A program made the translations under genes and the position numbers. Source: Colwellia echini (GTDB lineage Bacteria; Pseudomonadota; Gammaproteobacteria; Enterobacterales; Alteromonadaceae). Taken from it: DNA of 64,000 nucleotides. Positions 1 to 8,770 of this stretch are shown piece after piece. Position 1 is the first letter of the stretch. Each line of letters opens with the position of its first letter. The stretch lies in assembly GCF_002843355.2 (NCBI RefSeq), contig NZ_PJAI02000009.1, positions 1 to 64,000 of the forward strand. The letters are read 5' to 3'. The notes below the pieces were generated by a model, which saw only the letters and a list, made by a program, of their open reading frames with translations, ran no database searches and was not told where the DNA came from.

Positions 1-58
1 TTAATGAGTATCGAATATAGCTCTGAGTTGAGAAGAAACTTAATCAAATTGGTATAAC

Positions 59-1027
59 TTAAGTTTTTTCAAGGGAATTGTCAGTTTGGTTAACTCGGTT
101 AAATTGACGAAATAGTAATATAGCTAGTATGGTTAATATTCCTAATAATGAATTACTTCCTGCTTGAATATATGCATCACTGTAGTATCCGTCACTAACA
201 TAAACTTCAGTATAGCTCTCAGTGTACTCAATAAATTCAGGATCATAATCGCTACTTTCTAGCGGCAGTGCATATAAACTATTGGTATCATCACTGCTAT
301 AAGTCGCCATAATATTTGGGTTACCTTCCTCATATAAGTCAATTAATACGTCATAATGATTACTATTAAAGCCTTGCTCTAAAGTACTAACAACTTCAAA
401 TGCATCATCAGTACTTTCTCCGTGAATAATAAAACTGTCGGTACTGTAATAATGTAACCAAGGCCCACCGTTTTCACTTAAATATAATTCAGCGTAAACA
501 ACGGCTACATCATGAGGATTTACATAAATTAAATCTGCATCAAAGGTAACGCTAAAAGACTGGTAATAACTGTCCTCATCAATATCTTCAATAAGTTGCG
601 CGTAGCCATCATAAATAATAAAGTTTTCTTCATAATACCTTGTTCTTAAGGTTTTAAGGGATTTTTTACCTGATGATATTACAGGGGATAAGTTATTATA
701 TTGTTCTATTTTTTGCTTAACTTTATACTCAATGATTTCATCGCGAGTGTGGTGTAAATTACTGATGGTCCTGATTTTACTCGTGCTACTTTCATTATTC
801 AGCGTGTTTGCTACTTGAGTATTATCATAGCTCTTTATCACAACAGTATTTGTTTGCTCGGCAAAGCTAGAATAAGAAAATAATAAAAAAGTAAGTACAA
901 CAATGGCTGTGATTGTTAGCTTTAACGAAAACATTGCTGCTGGACTGAAAGCATTTTTTGTTTGGTGTTTAATTGAATTTTTTTTGGGGGCTGTTTTATG
1001 ATCTGTTTGTTTGATTAGTTTATTCAT
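59..1027 (-). CDS. Membrane-anchored surface protein, choice-of-anchor H type
   Basis: Predicted exported protein of 322 residues. A hydrophobic segment after a basic N-terminus (about residues 37-56) looks like a long signal peptide. The body is acidic and rich in Tyr, Ser and Asp, and the C-terminus has a short hydrophobic helix (GSNSLLGILTILAILL) followed by a basic tail. This layout matches proteins annotated as choice-of-anchor H family. I chose ATG at 1027 because AAGGA lies 8 bases upstream; the ATG at 1042 would leave the Shine-Dalgarno inside the gene. Substrate or role is unknown. No partner gene is adjacent; the next gene is divergent and about 500 bases away. Confidence 0.6.
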   Translation of the reverse strand: MNKLIKQTDHKTAPKKNSIKHQTKNAFSPAAMFSLKLTITAIVVLTFLLFSYSSFAEQTNTVVIKSYDNTQVANTLNNESSTSKIRTISNLHHTRDEIIEYKVKQKIEQYNNLSPVISSGKKSLKTLRTRYYEENFIIYDGYAQLIEDIDEDSYYQSFSVTFDADLIYVNPHDVAVVYAELYLSENGGPWLHYYSTDSFIIHGESTDDAFEVVSTLEQGFNSNHYDVLIDLYEEGNPNIMATYSSDDTNSLYALPLESSDYDPEFIEYTESYTEVYVSDGYYSDAYIQAGSNSLLGILTILAILLFRQFNRVNQTDNSLEKT

Positions 1028-1525
1028 CACTAAATCCTTCATGCATTGATTTAATGTTATTAAAGCGTAACGTAAATGAACCCAAGCTGAACAAATAAAA
1101 TAAGTAGTTGTAGATTATTTTGACTAGGTTAAAAATGAGTTAACTTCTTTTGCTACTTAACCTGAATTCGAGATAATAAAAATGCTACAACAGCGCTAAT
1201 TATGCGTAGTCATTTATATTAGCGGCGTTGTGAAAACTCCCAATAATCAGTTATTGGCTTCGTTTTCTCGCCTTGAAGGACAATAATTAAAACTATTGTA
1301 GAAGTGTAACGGTAACTAATTTATATTATTTGGTTATACATATTCATTATCCCTAGTTCAGGTCAATTATTTAAATTTTAAAGGTGTTGTTCAGCAAATG
1401 TTCAGCTTGATAGTGCTAGCATATAGCGAAAGAAGGTTTATTTGCTTGTTACATTCTTTTACACTGAGTGCTCTAGCAGTTTGCCCTGTATTCTTATTTT
1501 ATCCGCAGTGAAGTTAGGTAATTAA
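1028..1525. other. Divergent intergenic region
   Basis: About 500 bases without a convincing gene between the surface protein and the PepSY operon. It holds an imperfect inverted repeat (about 1187-1200 and 1218-1232, arms ending GCGCTAAT and ATTAGCGG) and, near the operon, a TGTTCAG direct repeat described separately. I see no RNA gene or insertion sequence here. Confidence 0.5.
1388..1405 (+). promoter_or_regulatory. Direct-repeat operator TGTTCAG-N4-TGTTCAG (copy 1)
   Basis: Two perfect TGTTCAG heptamers at 1388-1394 and 1399-1405, an 11-base period, about 120 bases before the PepSY / response regulator / kinase operon. OmpR/PhoB-family regulators bind head-to-tail direct repeats of about one helical turn. 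The identical arrangement recurs upstream of the DUF3300 gene, so this is likely the binding site of the response regulator encoded at 1801. Binding itself is inference. Confidence 0.65.
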
Positions 1526-1780
1526 ATGATATTACGCGCTATTTTATTAACACTATTATTAAGTGTATGTGCCCTGAATGCGCCTAATGTGATGGCAGCA
1601 CAGTCTCCTGTAAACATTAGCTCGCAACAAGCCGCAAAAATAGTACAAAGCCATTTCGGTGGTAAAATATTGAAAGTTCAAAGAATTAATAATATTTATA
1701 AGGTTAAAATCGTTAAACCTAATGGCCAAGTAACCTCAAAGAAAGTTAATGCAAGTACCGGACAAATAGTTGCTAATTAG
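1526..1780 (+). CDS. Small periplasmic PepSY-domain protein
   Basis: 84 residues: a signal peptide (about residues 1-24, ending VMAAQ) and a single PepSY domain (SSQQAAKIVQSHFGGKILKV, then a beta-rich half ending STGQIVAN). PepSY modules are thought to inhibit peptidases or act as small periplasmic sensor domains. It is the first gene of an operon with the response regulator (20-base gap) and the histidine kinase, the usual context for PepSY proteins linked to PhoP/QseB-like systems. It could modulate the kinase; this is inference. Confidence 0.8.
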   Translation: MILRAILLTLLLSVCALNAPNVMAAQSPVNISSQQAAKIVQSHFGGKILKVQRINNIYKVKIVKPNGQVTSKKVNASTGQIVAN

Positions 1781-1800
1781 CCAAATAAAAAGGAACGGTA

Positions 1801-2484
1801 ATGCGTTTACTCTTAGTTGAAGATGATCAAGCGTTACAAGCAGAACTTCAGCAACAACTGCTTTCAAAAAATTATTCGGTAGACGTTGCTAGTGATGGTG
1901 AAATAGCTTTATTCCAAGGGCTTGAATATGATTATGATATTGCCGTTATTGACTTAGGTTTACCGAAAATAGACGGCGTAAGTGTGGTTAAAGCTTTAAG
2001 AGAAAAAGGTCGTGATTATCCTATTTTAATCTTAACTGCTCGTGATAGTTGGCAAGACAAAGTTTCAGGCCTAGATGCGGGAGCTGATGATTACCTAACT
2101 AAACCCTTTCATGTAGAGGAGCTTACTTCTCGGCTAAATGCCTTGATCCGGCGAAGTGTAGGTAAAGCTAGCACACTTATTAATAATGGCCCTTATTGCC
2201 TAGATATTGCCACGTCACAAGTTTTATTTGAACAAGAAGTCATAAGCTTAAGTGCTCATGAATTTAAAGTTTTTAAATACTTAATGTTGCATGTTGGTGA
2301 AGTGGTGTCTAAATCGACTTTAACCGAACACATTTATGATCAAGACTTTGACCTAGACTCAAATGTTATTGAAGTATTTATCCGCCGTTTACGGAAGAAG
2401 CTTGATTCTGAAAGTAAATATAATTTTATTGAAACCAAGCGTGGTCAAGGATACCGCTTAGTTAACTTTTCAACACAGAGTTAG
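1801..2484 (+). CDS. OmpR/PhoP-family response regulator
   Basis: 227 residues. The N-terminal receiver domain (about 1-115) has the acidic pair E7/D8-D9, phospho-acceptor D51 (AVIDLGLPKIDG) and K101 (LTKPF). The C-terminal winged helix (about 128-222) contains the RRLRKKL recognition helix and the ETKRGQGYRL hairpin. It resembles QseB/PhoP regulators. The start is preceded by AAAAAGGA. It lies between the PepSY gene and the kinase (TTG start 2 bases after its stop), so the three are co-transcribed. Likely targets are its own operon and the DUF3300 gene, which share TGTTCAG direct repeats. Confidence 0.93.
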   Translation: MRLLLVEDDQALQAELQQQLLSKNYSVDVASDGEIALFQGLEYDYDIAVIDLGLPKIDGVSVVKALREKGRDYPILILTARDSWQDKVSGLDAGADDYLTKPFHVEELTSRLNALIRRSVGKASTLINNGPYCLDIATSQVLFEQEVISLSAHEFKVFKYLMLHVGEVVSKSTLTEHIYDQDFDLDSNVIEVFIRRLRKKLDSESKYNFIETKRGQGYRLVNFSTQS

Positions 2485-2486
2485 TC

Positions 2487-3929
2487 TTGAATTTAACCAT
2501 TAAACCCTTGCTAAAATTCAACGCCCACGAATTTTTAAACTCTTTAAAAGTTCGTTTGGCGCTTAGTTTATTAGTGATGGTACTTGTCATACTCCCCACT
2601 ATTGCTTTCATTATTATGAACTCATTTGAAAAGCATATGGTGACGAGTATTGAAAATGAATTAAGTGCTTATAGTTATTCTATATTGGCAGTCGCAGAAG
2701 TTGAGCAAGCAAGTTTAGTTATGCCAGAAGTATTGATTGAAAACCAATTCAACGTAACGGATTCAGGTTTATACGCCTTTATTTCAAAGCCTACTTCACA
2801 GCAAGAAATAAATAACGGCGCTTTTAATCTCGAAGATAAAATTCTTTGGCAATCTCAGTCGTCATTTATTCTTAACTTACCAGATATACTTACTGATTTA
2901 CTGCTTGATGAATTTGCCAGTGAGCATACTCCGTTGGCAACGGGTGATAAATCCTTTTCGACTGTAAATATCAAGAATACACCGTATTTTATCTATAGTT
3001 TTGCAGTAAGTTTTAGTGATGAAGAGCAGGATTTCCCAATTATTGTACATATTGTTCGCGACAAGCAAACATTTATAGAATTGATAAACGACTTTGAACA
3101 GCAACTGTGGTTTGGTTTAGCAATATTAATGCTGATTATACTACTGCTACAACTTGCTTGGTTAATGTGGACTTTAAAGCCACTATCTACTTTGCAAAAA
3201 GAAATACATGCAGTTGAGCAAGGTAAAGCTGAAAAGCTCACCAGTACATACCCAAAAGAATTATCGAAATTAACTAATCAAGTCAATCAGTTATTAGTGA
3301 CTGAACAAAAACAAAGACAACGCTACCGTAATGCTTTGTCTGATCTCGCCCATAGCTTAAAAACGCCATTAGCGGTATTGCAAGCGCAAAGTGATATATC
3401 AGCGGTGAATCAAGAACAAATTAATCGTATTAACTCAACCATTGATCACCAATTAAAAAGGGCGCAAAGCGCAGGACAATCGTCATGGTTGTTAGGTATT
3501 GGCGTTACCCCTATTGTTGATAAATTACTTAATACTTTAGCAAAAATATATCAACACCAAGATACAACCCTCAAGTTAAGTTCACATAAAAACTTAAGGT
3601 TCAAAGGTGATGAAGCAGATTTACTTGAGCTTTTGGGTAACTTACTTGATAACGCCTACAAAGCTGCTAAAAGCACAATTAAATTAACTATTGAGCAGCA
3701 AGGTGAGTTATTAATTATTTGCGTGGAAGACGACGGTGTAGGTATTAAAAGTGAACAAATAGAAAGAATACTCGAACGGGGAACACGGGCTGATACCTAT
3801 GAATCAGGTCATGGTGTGGGTTTAGCCATTGTTCGAGATTTAGTAAAAAGTTACCAAGGCGAATTAAACATTGGTAACTCATTAGAGTTAGGAGGAGCCA
3901 GCTTCACCTTACGTTTTAGCACTAGCTGA
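2487..3929 (+). CDS. Sensor histidine kinase of the PepSY/response regulator operon
   Basis: 480 residues, PhoQ-like layout. Two transmembrane helices (about 23-45 and 208-230) enclose a periplasmic sensor region of about 160 residues. A HAMP-like linker is followed by the dimerisation box with H289 (SDLAHSLKTPLAVLQ) and an ATPase domain with an N box (LLGNLLDNAYKAAK), G1 (EDDGVGI) and G2 (GHGVGLAIV). The start is a TTG two bases after the regulator stop; no ATG fits the N-terminus, so translational coupling is likely. The signal sensed is not visible from sequence. Confidence 0.92.
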   Translation: MNLTIKPLLKFNAHEFLNSLKVRLALSLLVMVLVILPTIAFIIMNSFEKHMVTSIENELSAYSYSILAVAEVEQASLVMPEVLIENQFNVTDSGLYAFISKPTSQQEINNGAFNLEDKILWQSQSSFILNLPDILTDLLLDEFASEHTPLATGDKSFSTVNIKNTPYFIYSFAVSFSDEEQDFPIIVHIVRDKQTFIELINDFEQQLWFGLAILMLIILLLQLAWLMWTLKPLSTLQKEIHAVEQGKAEKLTSTYPKELSKLTNQVNQLLVTEQKQRQRYRNALSDLAHSLKTPLAVLQAQSDISAVNQEQINRINSTIDHQLKRAQSAGQSSWLLGIGVTPIVDKLLNTLAKIYQHQDTTLKLSSHKNLRFKGDEADLLELLGNLLDNAYKAAKSTIKLTIEQQGELLIICVEDDGVGIKSEQIERILERGTRADTYESGHGVGLAIVRDLVKSYQGELNIGNSLELGGASFTLRFSTS

Positions 3930-3991
3930 GCATGTTGCCATTTTTAGAGACGATTATGAACAGGTGACTATGTTGATACCATAATGTTAAG

Positions 3992-4009
3992 TGTTCAGAC
4001 TATGTTCAG
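3992..4009 (+). promoter_or_regulatory. Direct-repeat operator TGTTCAG-N4-TGTTCAG (copy 2)
   Basis: Perfect heptamers at 3992-3998 and 4003-4009, with the same 11-base period and 4-base spacer as the copy at 1388. It ends 59 bases before the DUF3300 start codon. Two further half-like sites (TGTTGAT at 3971, TGTTAAG at 3985) lie just upstream. This links the DUF3300 gene to the two-component system. Confidence 0.65.
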
Positions 4010-4068
4010 TTTCACACTTGTAAGATAAGCCATAACAGTAAATATGACTTAACATACAAGATGAGCTT

Positions 4069-5304
4069 ATGTATTTTAAAAAACTAACATCACACTATCG
4101 TACCATCATAAAAATAAGCTTAATCGCTACAACAATGGCGACGGTTGCTTTTACTACAACGGCTTTTTCAGCCTCGCATTCAACTTTAACAGCAGATACT
4201 TATCAAGAGTCACAATTATCTGACGCAGAACTTGCACAAGCTTTAGCACCTATTGCCTTATATCCAGACACCTTACTCACCCATATTTTAATTTCTTCAA
4301 CTTACCCAATTGAAGTGATTGAAGCAGAAAGATGGCTTAACCAGCAACTACAAGAAAACTCACAGATAACAACACAACAACTTGAAGTTTTGGCTGAAAA
4401 TAAAGGTTGGGATGCTAGTGTTCAGGCCTTACTCGCTTTTCCTAAAGTGCTTAATAAGTTAAGTGACGATTTAAGTTGGATGCAAGATATTGGTGATACT
4501 TTTTTACAAGATGAAAGTAGGGTACTTTCCAGCATTCAAACTCTTAGACAACAAGCTGAGCAAGCGGGTAGTTTAGACAACATAAATAATGTGAAGATAG
4601 TTAAAGAGCAGCAAACTATTATTATTGAACCGGCACAAGCTGAAATTATTTATGTGCCATATTATGATACACGTGTGGTATACGGCCCTTGGTCTTGGTC
4701 AAACTATCCTCCGATTTATTGGCACAACTCTCATCATTATGCCGCCCATTACGGTCACTTTTATTGGGGATCTGCTGTAAGAATAAGCCCTAATTTCTAT
4801 TTCACCGCATTTCATTGGCAAAAACGTCACGTGGTGGTAACTCCACATATTAGCTACCGCCATGTTAACCGTCATGTAAACCGTCACGTGAGTAGTTATG
4901 GTGCTAGCAATAAGTATTATTCAAATAGAAGAATAGTAACCAGTAATCAAGCAAAGCGTTGGAGCCACAAACCAACTCATAGAAGAGGTGTTGCGTACAA
5001 TCATAAAAAAGTACAACAGAGATATCATACCTCACGCCCAACTATACACAGTACCAATACTCATAAGAAAACTTTAACTAGTAACACCAGCCGCAAAAGG
5101 GTCAATAAAAGCACTAATCATAAAGCAAATACGCGTAATAATAGTACTCATCGTGATACGGCTGTTAAAAACAACAACTATAAAAAGAGCCATCAACAGA
5201 GCAAGAGTAACCAGAGACAAAGCGTACAGTCTAATAAATCACGTGATAAAACGGCTAGTGTTAACAGGCAAGTTCAAAGTAGCCATAGAACAAAAGAGCG
5301 TTAA
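4069..5304 (+). CDS. DUF3300 secreted protein with basic low-complexity tail
   Basis: 411 residues. A long signal-peptide-like N-terminus (hydrophobic about 14-34, TTAFSAS) is followed by the DUF3300 core (about 48-200; motifs LAPIALYPDTLLTHIL, AERWLNQQL, IYVPYYDTRVVYGPW), then a Tyr/His/Trp-rich segment and a C-terminal half of His, Asn, Arg, Lys and Ser with short repeats (HVNRHVNRHV). The function of DUF3300 is unknown. It follows the two-component operon and has the same operator, so it is probably envelope-located and induced by that system. The basic tail could bind nucleic acid, metal or polysaccharide; this is a guess. Confidence 0.85.
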   Translation: MYFKKLTSHYRTIIKISLIATTMATVAFTTTAFSASHSTLTADTYQESQLSDAELAQALAPIALYPDTLLTHILISSTYPIEVIEAERWLNQQLQENSQITTQQLEVLAENKGWDASVQALLAFPKVLNKLSDDLSWMQDIGDTFLQDESRVLSSIQTLRQQAEQAGSLDNINNVKIVKEQQTIIIEPAQAEIIYVPYYDTRVVYGPWSWSNYPPIYWHNSHHYAAHYGHFYWGSAVRISPNFYFTAFHWQKRHVVVTPHISYRHVNRHVNRHVSSYGASNKYYSNRRIVTSNQAKRWSHKPTHRRGVAYNHKKVQQRYHTSRPTIHSTNTHKKTLTSNTSRKRVNKSTNHKANTRNNSTHRDTAVKNNNYKKSHQQSKSNQRQSVQSNKSRDKTASVNRQVQSSHRTKER

Positions 5305-5418
5305 TACTATTATTGAAAAGTTGCCACGTTCATTACTAATCAGTAATCAGTAATTACTCATTGTCAGCTAACTCTTAGTAAGAAAGCCTAAATTACAGGT
5401 GATGTGACAAACATTAGG

Positions 5419-5452
5419 AGCAATATTGTTTAACCGTATTGCTTGTTTTTTT
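5419..5452 (+). terminator. Rho-independent terminator candidate after DUF3300 gene
   Basis: AGCAATA (5419-5425) pairs with TATTGCT (5437-5443) across an 11-base loop, followed by TGTTTTTTT. It is the only structure seen in the 315-base gap before the amylase gene. The stem is AT-rich, so strength is moderate. Confidence 0.55.
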
Positions 5453-5619
5453 GGCAGAAATCCCCAGAGACAACGATATCACCGACTTGAATAGTCTTAC
5501 TATTTGAATACGTATTCATCGTTTAATATATTTATTTTTGTATGAATTTAAAGCAACCTTGGTTTTGTTAAAAACATAAAAATAACATTAAATTAACACT
5601 GCTATAGGATTACAATAAA

Positions 5620-7632
5620 ATGAAAAATAACGTAATAAAGTCATTGTTAGCAACAAGTTTAGCATTAGGTATAACGTGTCAGGCACAGGCTGCGTCACAA
5701 CCAACTACCTTCGTACACTTATTTGAATGGAACTGGCAAGATATTGCAAAAGAATGTGAAACATTTCTAGGACCTAAAGGATATGCTGCGGTACAAGTAT
5801 CTCCGCCAAATGAACATATTCAAGGTGGGGCGTGGTGGACACGATACCAACCAGTAAGTTACCAGCTAGAAAGTCGCGGTGGTAACCGAGCGCAATTTAT
5901 TAACATGGTTGAACGCTGTAAAGCGGTTGGTGTAGATATTTATGTGGATGCGGTCTTAAATCATATGGCGGCAGGTAGCGGTACTGGCACTGCAGGAAGT
6001 AACTTTGGCAACAAAAGCTACCCTAACTTCGGACCACAAGACTTTCATAATACTTGTGCTATCAACGATTATAATAATCGCTGGGAAGTACAAAACTGTG
6101 AATTAGTTGGTTTAACCGATCTAAATACTGGCTCAGCGTATGTGCAAGAAACATTAGCCGGTTACCTTAATGATTTACAAAATATTGGTGTAACAGGCTT
6201 TAGGTTAGATGCGTCTAAGCATATGTCATTGGGAGATATTCAAGGTGTGTTATCAAAAGTTAATGGCTCACCGTTAATTTTTCAAGAAGTGATTGACCAA
6301 GGTGGAGAGCCAATTACATCTAACGAATATCAAAGTACAGGTTTAGTAACTGAATTTAAATATACCACGCAATTAGGTAATACTTTTAAGCAAGGTCAGT
6401 TAGCTTCACTTAGTCAATTTGGTGAAGCTTGGGGGTTTTTACCAAGTAGCTCTGCGGTTGTTTTTGTTGATAATCATGATAATCAACGCGGTCACGGCGG
6501 AGGTGGAAATGTCATTAATTTTGAAGATGGCCGCTTATATGACTTAGCTAACGTATTTATGCTTGCCTATCCATATGGTTACCCAAAAGTTATGTCTAGT
6601 TATGATTTCCATGGTGATACTGATGCAGGAGCACCAGGTGTACCTGTTCATAACAATGGTAACCTAGAATGTTTTGCTAGTAATTGGAAGTGTGAACATC
6701 GATGGGGTTATATTGCTGGTGGTGTAGACTTTAGAAATAATACAGCAGATAACTGGGCGACAACCAATTGGTGGGATAACGGTAATAACCAAATCGCCTT
6801 TGGTCGCGGTAGTTCGGGTTTTGTAGCAATCAACAAAGAAGATTACACTTTAAATACCACACTTAATACCGATATGGCACAAGGTACGTACTGTAATGTA
6901 TTAAAAGGCGAATTATCTGCTGATGAAAAAAGTTGTAGTGGTGAAACAGTTATCGTAAATGCTAATGGCAGTATTAATGCTAGTGTAGGTGCTTGGGATG
7001 CGTTTGCTATTCATCAAGGTGCTAAAGTTAATGTTGCTCCTGATGACAATAATAACGGCAGTGAAAACTGGCAACGTACTGTGATCTTTATCCAAGCACA
7101 AACACAAAGTGGTCAAGATATGTTTGTTCGTGGCGGTATTGATCATGATTATGCCAATAATAATCTGAACAGAAATTGTCAAACGTCTAACTTTGCCTGT
7201 GCAATGCCAATTAGGCATAACAACTTAAAAAGCAGCACTACAGCACCATGGAAAAATAATGAAAATTATTTAGATTGGTATGGTAGTGAAGCCGCTCAAA
7301 GTAGCGAAGCCGAAGGCACACCACTTGATTGGACAACTAATGCTTGGCCATCAAGTTGGGGAACCAAACGCACAGTGGCTAATGACGGCTATGGTGAAGA
7401 ACCATTAAATATTTGGGGTCAACATTACTGGATGTTAGACGTTGATATGGATTGCAGTAAAGCCGTTGATAACAAGTTTGAATTGAAAGCGTTTGTTAAA
7501 AATGGTCAAGGCTGGGAAGGGGATATAAGCCAAGCAAATACGCCTTATAGTAGCAACAACCATATTGCTGAATGTGGTAAAATTAATACCTTCAACTTTA
7601 ATGCTAATAGTGTTGAAAGTAGAAGCTTTTAA
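5620..7632 (+). CDS. Secreted chloride-dependent alpha-amylase (GH13) with C-terminal propeptide
   Basis: 670 residues. Signal peptide about 1-24 (CQAQAA). The catalytic barrel covers about 27-400, with nucleophile D197 (GFRLDASK), acid/base E223 (FQEVIDQ) and D287 (VDNHDNQRG). Probable chloride ligands are R195, N285 and K323 (YPKVMSSY), as in animal-type amylases. A small beta domain ends near 475. The remaining ~195 residues match in length and position the C-terminal propeptide of the Pseudoalteromonas haloplanktis amylase, an outer-membrane secretion helper removed after export. The whole sequence is strikingly close to that enzyme as I remember it. It hydrolyses internal alpha-1,4 bonds of starch outside the cell. 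It is a single-gene unit with its own terminator. Confidence 0.95.
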   Translation: MKNNVIKSLLATSLALGITCQAQAASQPTTFVHLFEWNWQDIAKECETFLGPKGYAAVQVSPPNEHIQGGAWWTRYQPVSYQLESRGGNRAQFINMVERCKAVGVDIYVDAVLNHMAAGSGTGTAGSNFGNKSYPNFGPQDFHNTCAINDYNNRWEVQNCELVGLTDLNTGSAYVQETLAGYLNDLQNIGVTGFRLDASKHMSLGDIQGVLSKVNGSPLIFQEVIDQGGEPITSNEYQSTGLVTEFKYTTQLGNTFKQGQLASLSQFGEAWGFLPSSSAVVFVDNHDNQRGHGGGGNVINFEDGRLYDLANVFMLAYPYGYPKVMSSYDFHGDTDAGAPGVPVHNNGNLECFASNWKCEHRWGYIAGGVDFRNNTADNWATTNWWDNGNNQIAFGRGSSGFVAINKEDYTLNTTLNTDMAQGTYCNVLKGELSADEKSCSGETVIVNANGSINASVGAWDAFAIHQGAKVNVAPDDNNNGSENWQRTVIFIQAQTQSGQDMFVRGGIDHDYANNNLNRNCQTSNFACAMPIRHNNLKSSTTAPWKNNENYLDWYGSEAAQSSEAEGTPLDWTTNAWPSSWGTKRTVANDGYGEEPLNIWGQHYWMLDVDMDCSKAVDNKFELKAFVKNGQGWEGDISQANTPYSSNNHIAECGKINTFNFNANSVESRSF

Positions 7633-7708
7633 TTGTTATTTTCTCTAAGGATAGCTAGAACTTAACTTTAAGTTAACTAGTAACTAAATAGAATATATAA
7701 ACAAATTA

Positions 7709-7757
7709 AGTGACCCCGTATAATATCTTTAATGATTTATGCGGGGTTACTATTTTT
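7709..7757 (+). terminator. Rho-independent terminator after amylase gene
   Basis: AGTGACCCCG (7709-7718) pairs with CGGGGTTACT (7742-7751) with one G-U pair, extended by TATAA/TTATG, then ATTTTTAG. Confidence 0.75.
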
Positions 7758-7861
7758 AGATAAAAGTTTAACGCTAAATAATTTAATAATTACTGAATTC
7801 AAGGATTGGTTATTTAAACTAACATAGATTAACAGACGGATTACAAAAGCTTACTTGCAAC

Positions 7862-7880
7862 ATACCGAGCGGTCGGATAT
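7862..7880. promoter_or_regulatory. TetR-type operator upstream of the tetR-like gene
   Basis: ATACCGAGCGGTCGGATAT, with arms ACCG/CGGA around a centre like the two palindromes at 8676 and 8709. It lies about 90 bases before the TetR start codon, suggesting autoregulation. Confidence 0.7.
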
Positions 7881-7970
7881 TATTTAGCTACTTACTACGA
7901 AGTTCATAATACTAAGTTCATAGTAAAGTAATAAGTTAAGACCATTAAGATACGCCACCGAGATAAAGTT

Positions 7971-8555
7971 ATGAGTGTTGCCGAGCAAACCCGCCAAAAT
8001 ATTTTGAATGTTGCTGCCGATGAAATACATCATCATGGCTTTAAAGCGACTAGCTTGTCAGTTATCCTCAATCGTTGCGGCATTTCAAAAGGTGCGTTAT
8101 ATCACCATTTCACCAACAAACTTGAATTAGGTTACGCTGTTTTTGAAGAAGTGTACCAACCTATGTTTTTGGAAGCCTGGCGACCTGCTTTAACAACTGA
8201 TGATCCAATCGAAGGGTTATGTGACTTTCTAATATCAATTACAGATAATATGGCTTGTAATGAAAGCGTTTGTGGTTGTCCGTTGAATAATTTATGTGAA
8301 GAAATGGCTAATGTTGACGAAGGTTTTCGTTTACGTATATTAGCGATGCAAGAGCAATTAAACCAATTAATTGTTGATGCACTTGAGCGCGTTCGTGACG
8401 ATTTACGAAGCAACATTAAATTTAGTCAAGTAGGCTACTTTATTGCTGCTACTTTAAATGGTGCTAACAGCTTAGGAAAAAGCTCACGTAATAAAGTAGT
8501 ATTTACTCAAATTATTGATGAATTGTGCTGCTATATTCGCGCCTTGAAAAAATAA
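7971..8555 (+). CDS. TetR/AcrR-family transcriptional repressor
   Basis: 194 residues. The N-terminal helix-turn-helix (about 8-55; QNILNVAADEIHHHGFKATS, then ISKGALYHHFTNKLELGYAV) is classic TetR. The C-terminal ligand domain (about 60-190) has a Cys-rich stretch (ACNESVCGCPLNNLCEE) typical of the subgroup related to AcrR/YxaF. ACCG..CGGT palindromes lie both before this gene and before the MlaC-like gene downstream, so it probably represses both. The inducer is unknown. Confidence 0.9.
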   Translation: MSVAEQTRQNILNVAADEIHHHGFKATSLSVILNRCGISKGALYHHFTNKLELGYAVFEEVYQPMFLEAWRPALTTDDPIEGLCDFLISITDNMACNESVCGCPLNNLCEEMANVDEGFRLRILAMQEQLNQLIVDALERVRDDLRSNIKFSQVGYFIAATLNGANSLGKSSRNKVVFTQIIDELCCYIRALKK

Positions 8556-8675
8556 CTCACTTATTAATCAAGTCCCTTTCCACAGATTCTATTTATTCTT
8601 AACGCGATTAATTTACCGCGTTATTCCTATTTACACTTTCATAAACATTTTTGTTCTTTATAATTCAGTTAACAA

Positions 8676-8730
8676 ACCGACCGGTCGGTGATAGTATTCC
8701 CCCATCAACCATACCGCTCGGTCGGTATGG
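8676..8730. promoter_or_regulatory. Tandem TetR-type operators before the MlaC-like gene
   Basis: Two palindromes: ACCGACCGGTCGGT (8676-8689, perfect) and CCATACCG-N6-CGGTATGG (8709-8730, perfect 8-base arms). They share the ACCG/CGGT half-sites with the operator at 7862. They lie 40-95 bases before the start codon at 8771, over the expected promoter. Confidence 0.8.
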
Positions 8731-8770
8731 GTTAATTTGTTTACTATTTATTATTTTAAGGGCATTTATC

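Noticed and set aside
1187..1232. Hairpin as terminator of the surface protein gene or the PepSY operon
   Set aside because: It lies upstream of both divergent genes and has no T-tract.
2898..3241. Minus-strand open frames within the histidine kinase gene
   Set aside because: Low-complexity shadows of a clear plus-strand kinase.
8651..8770. N-terminal extension of the MlaC-like protein
   Set aside because: It would translate through both TetR operators and the promoter region; ATG 8771 has a good Shine-Dalgarno and a proper signal peptide.
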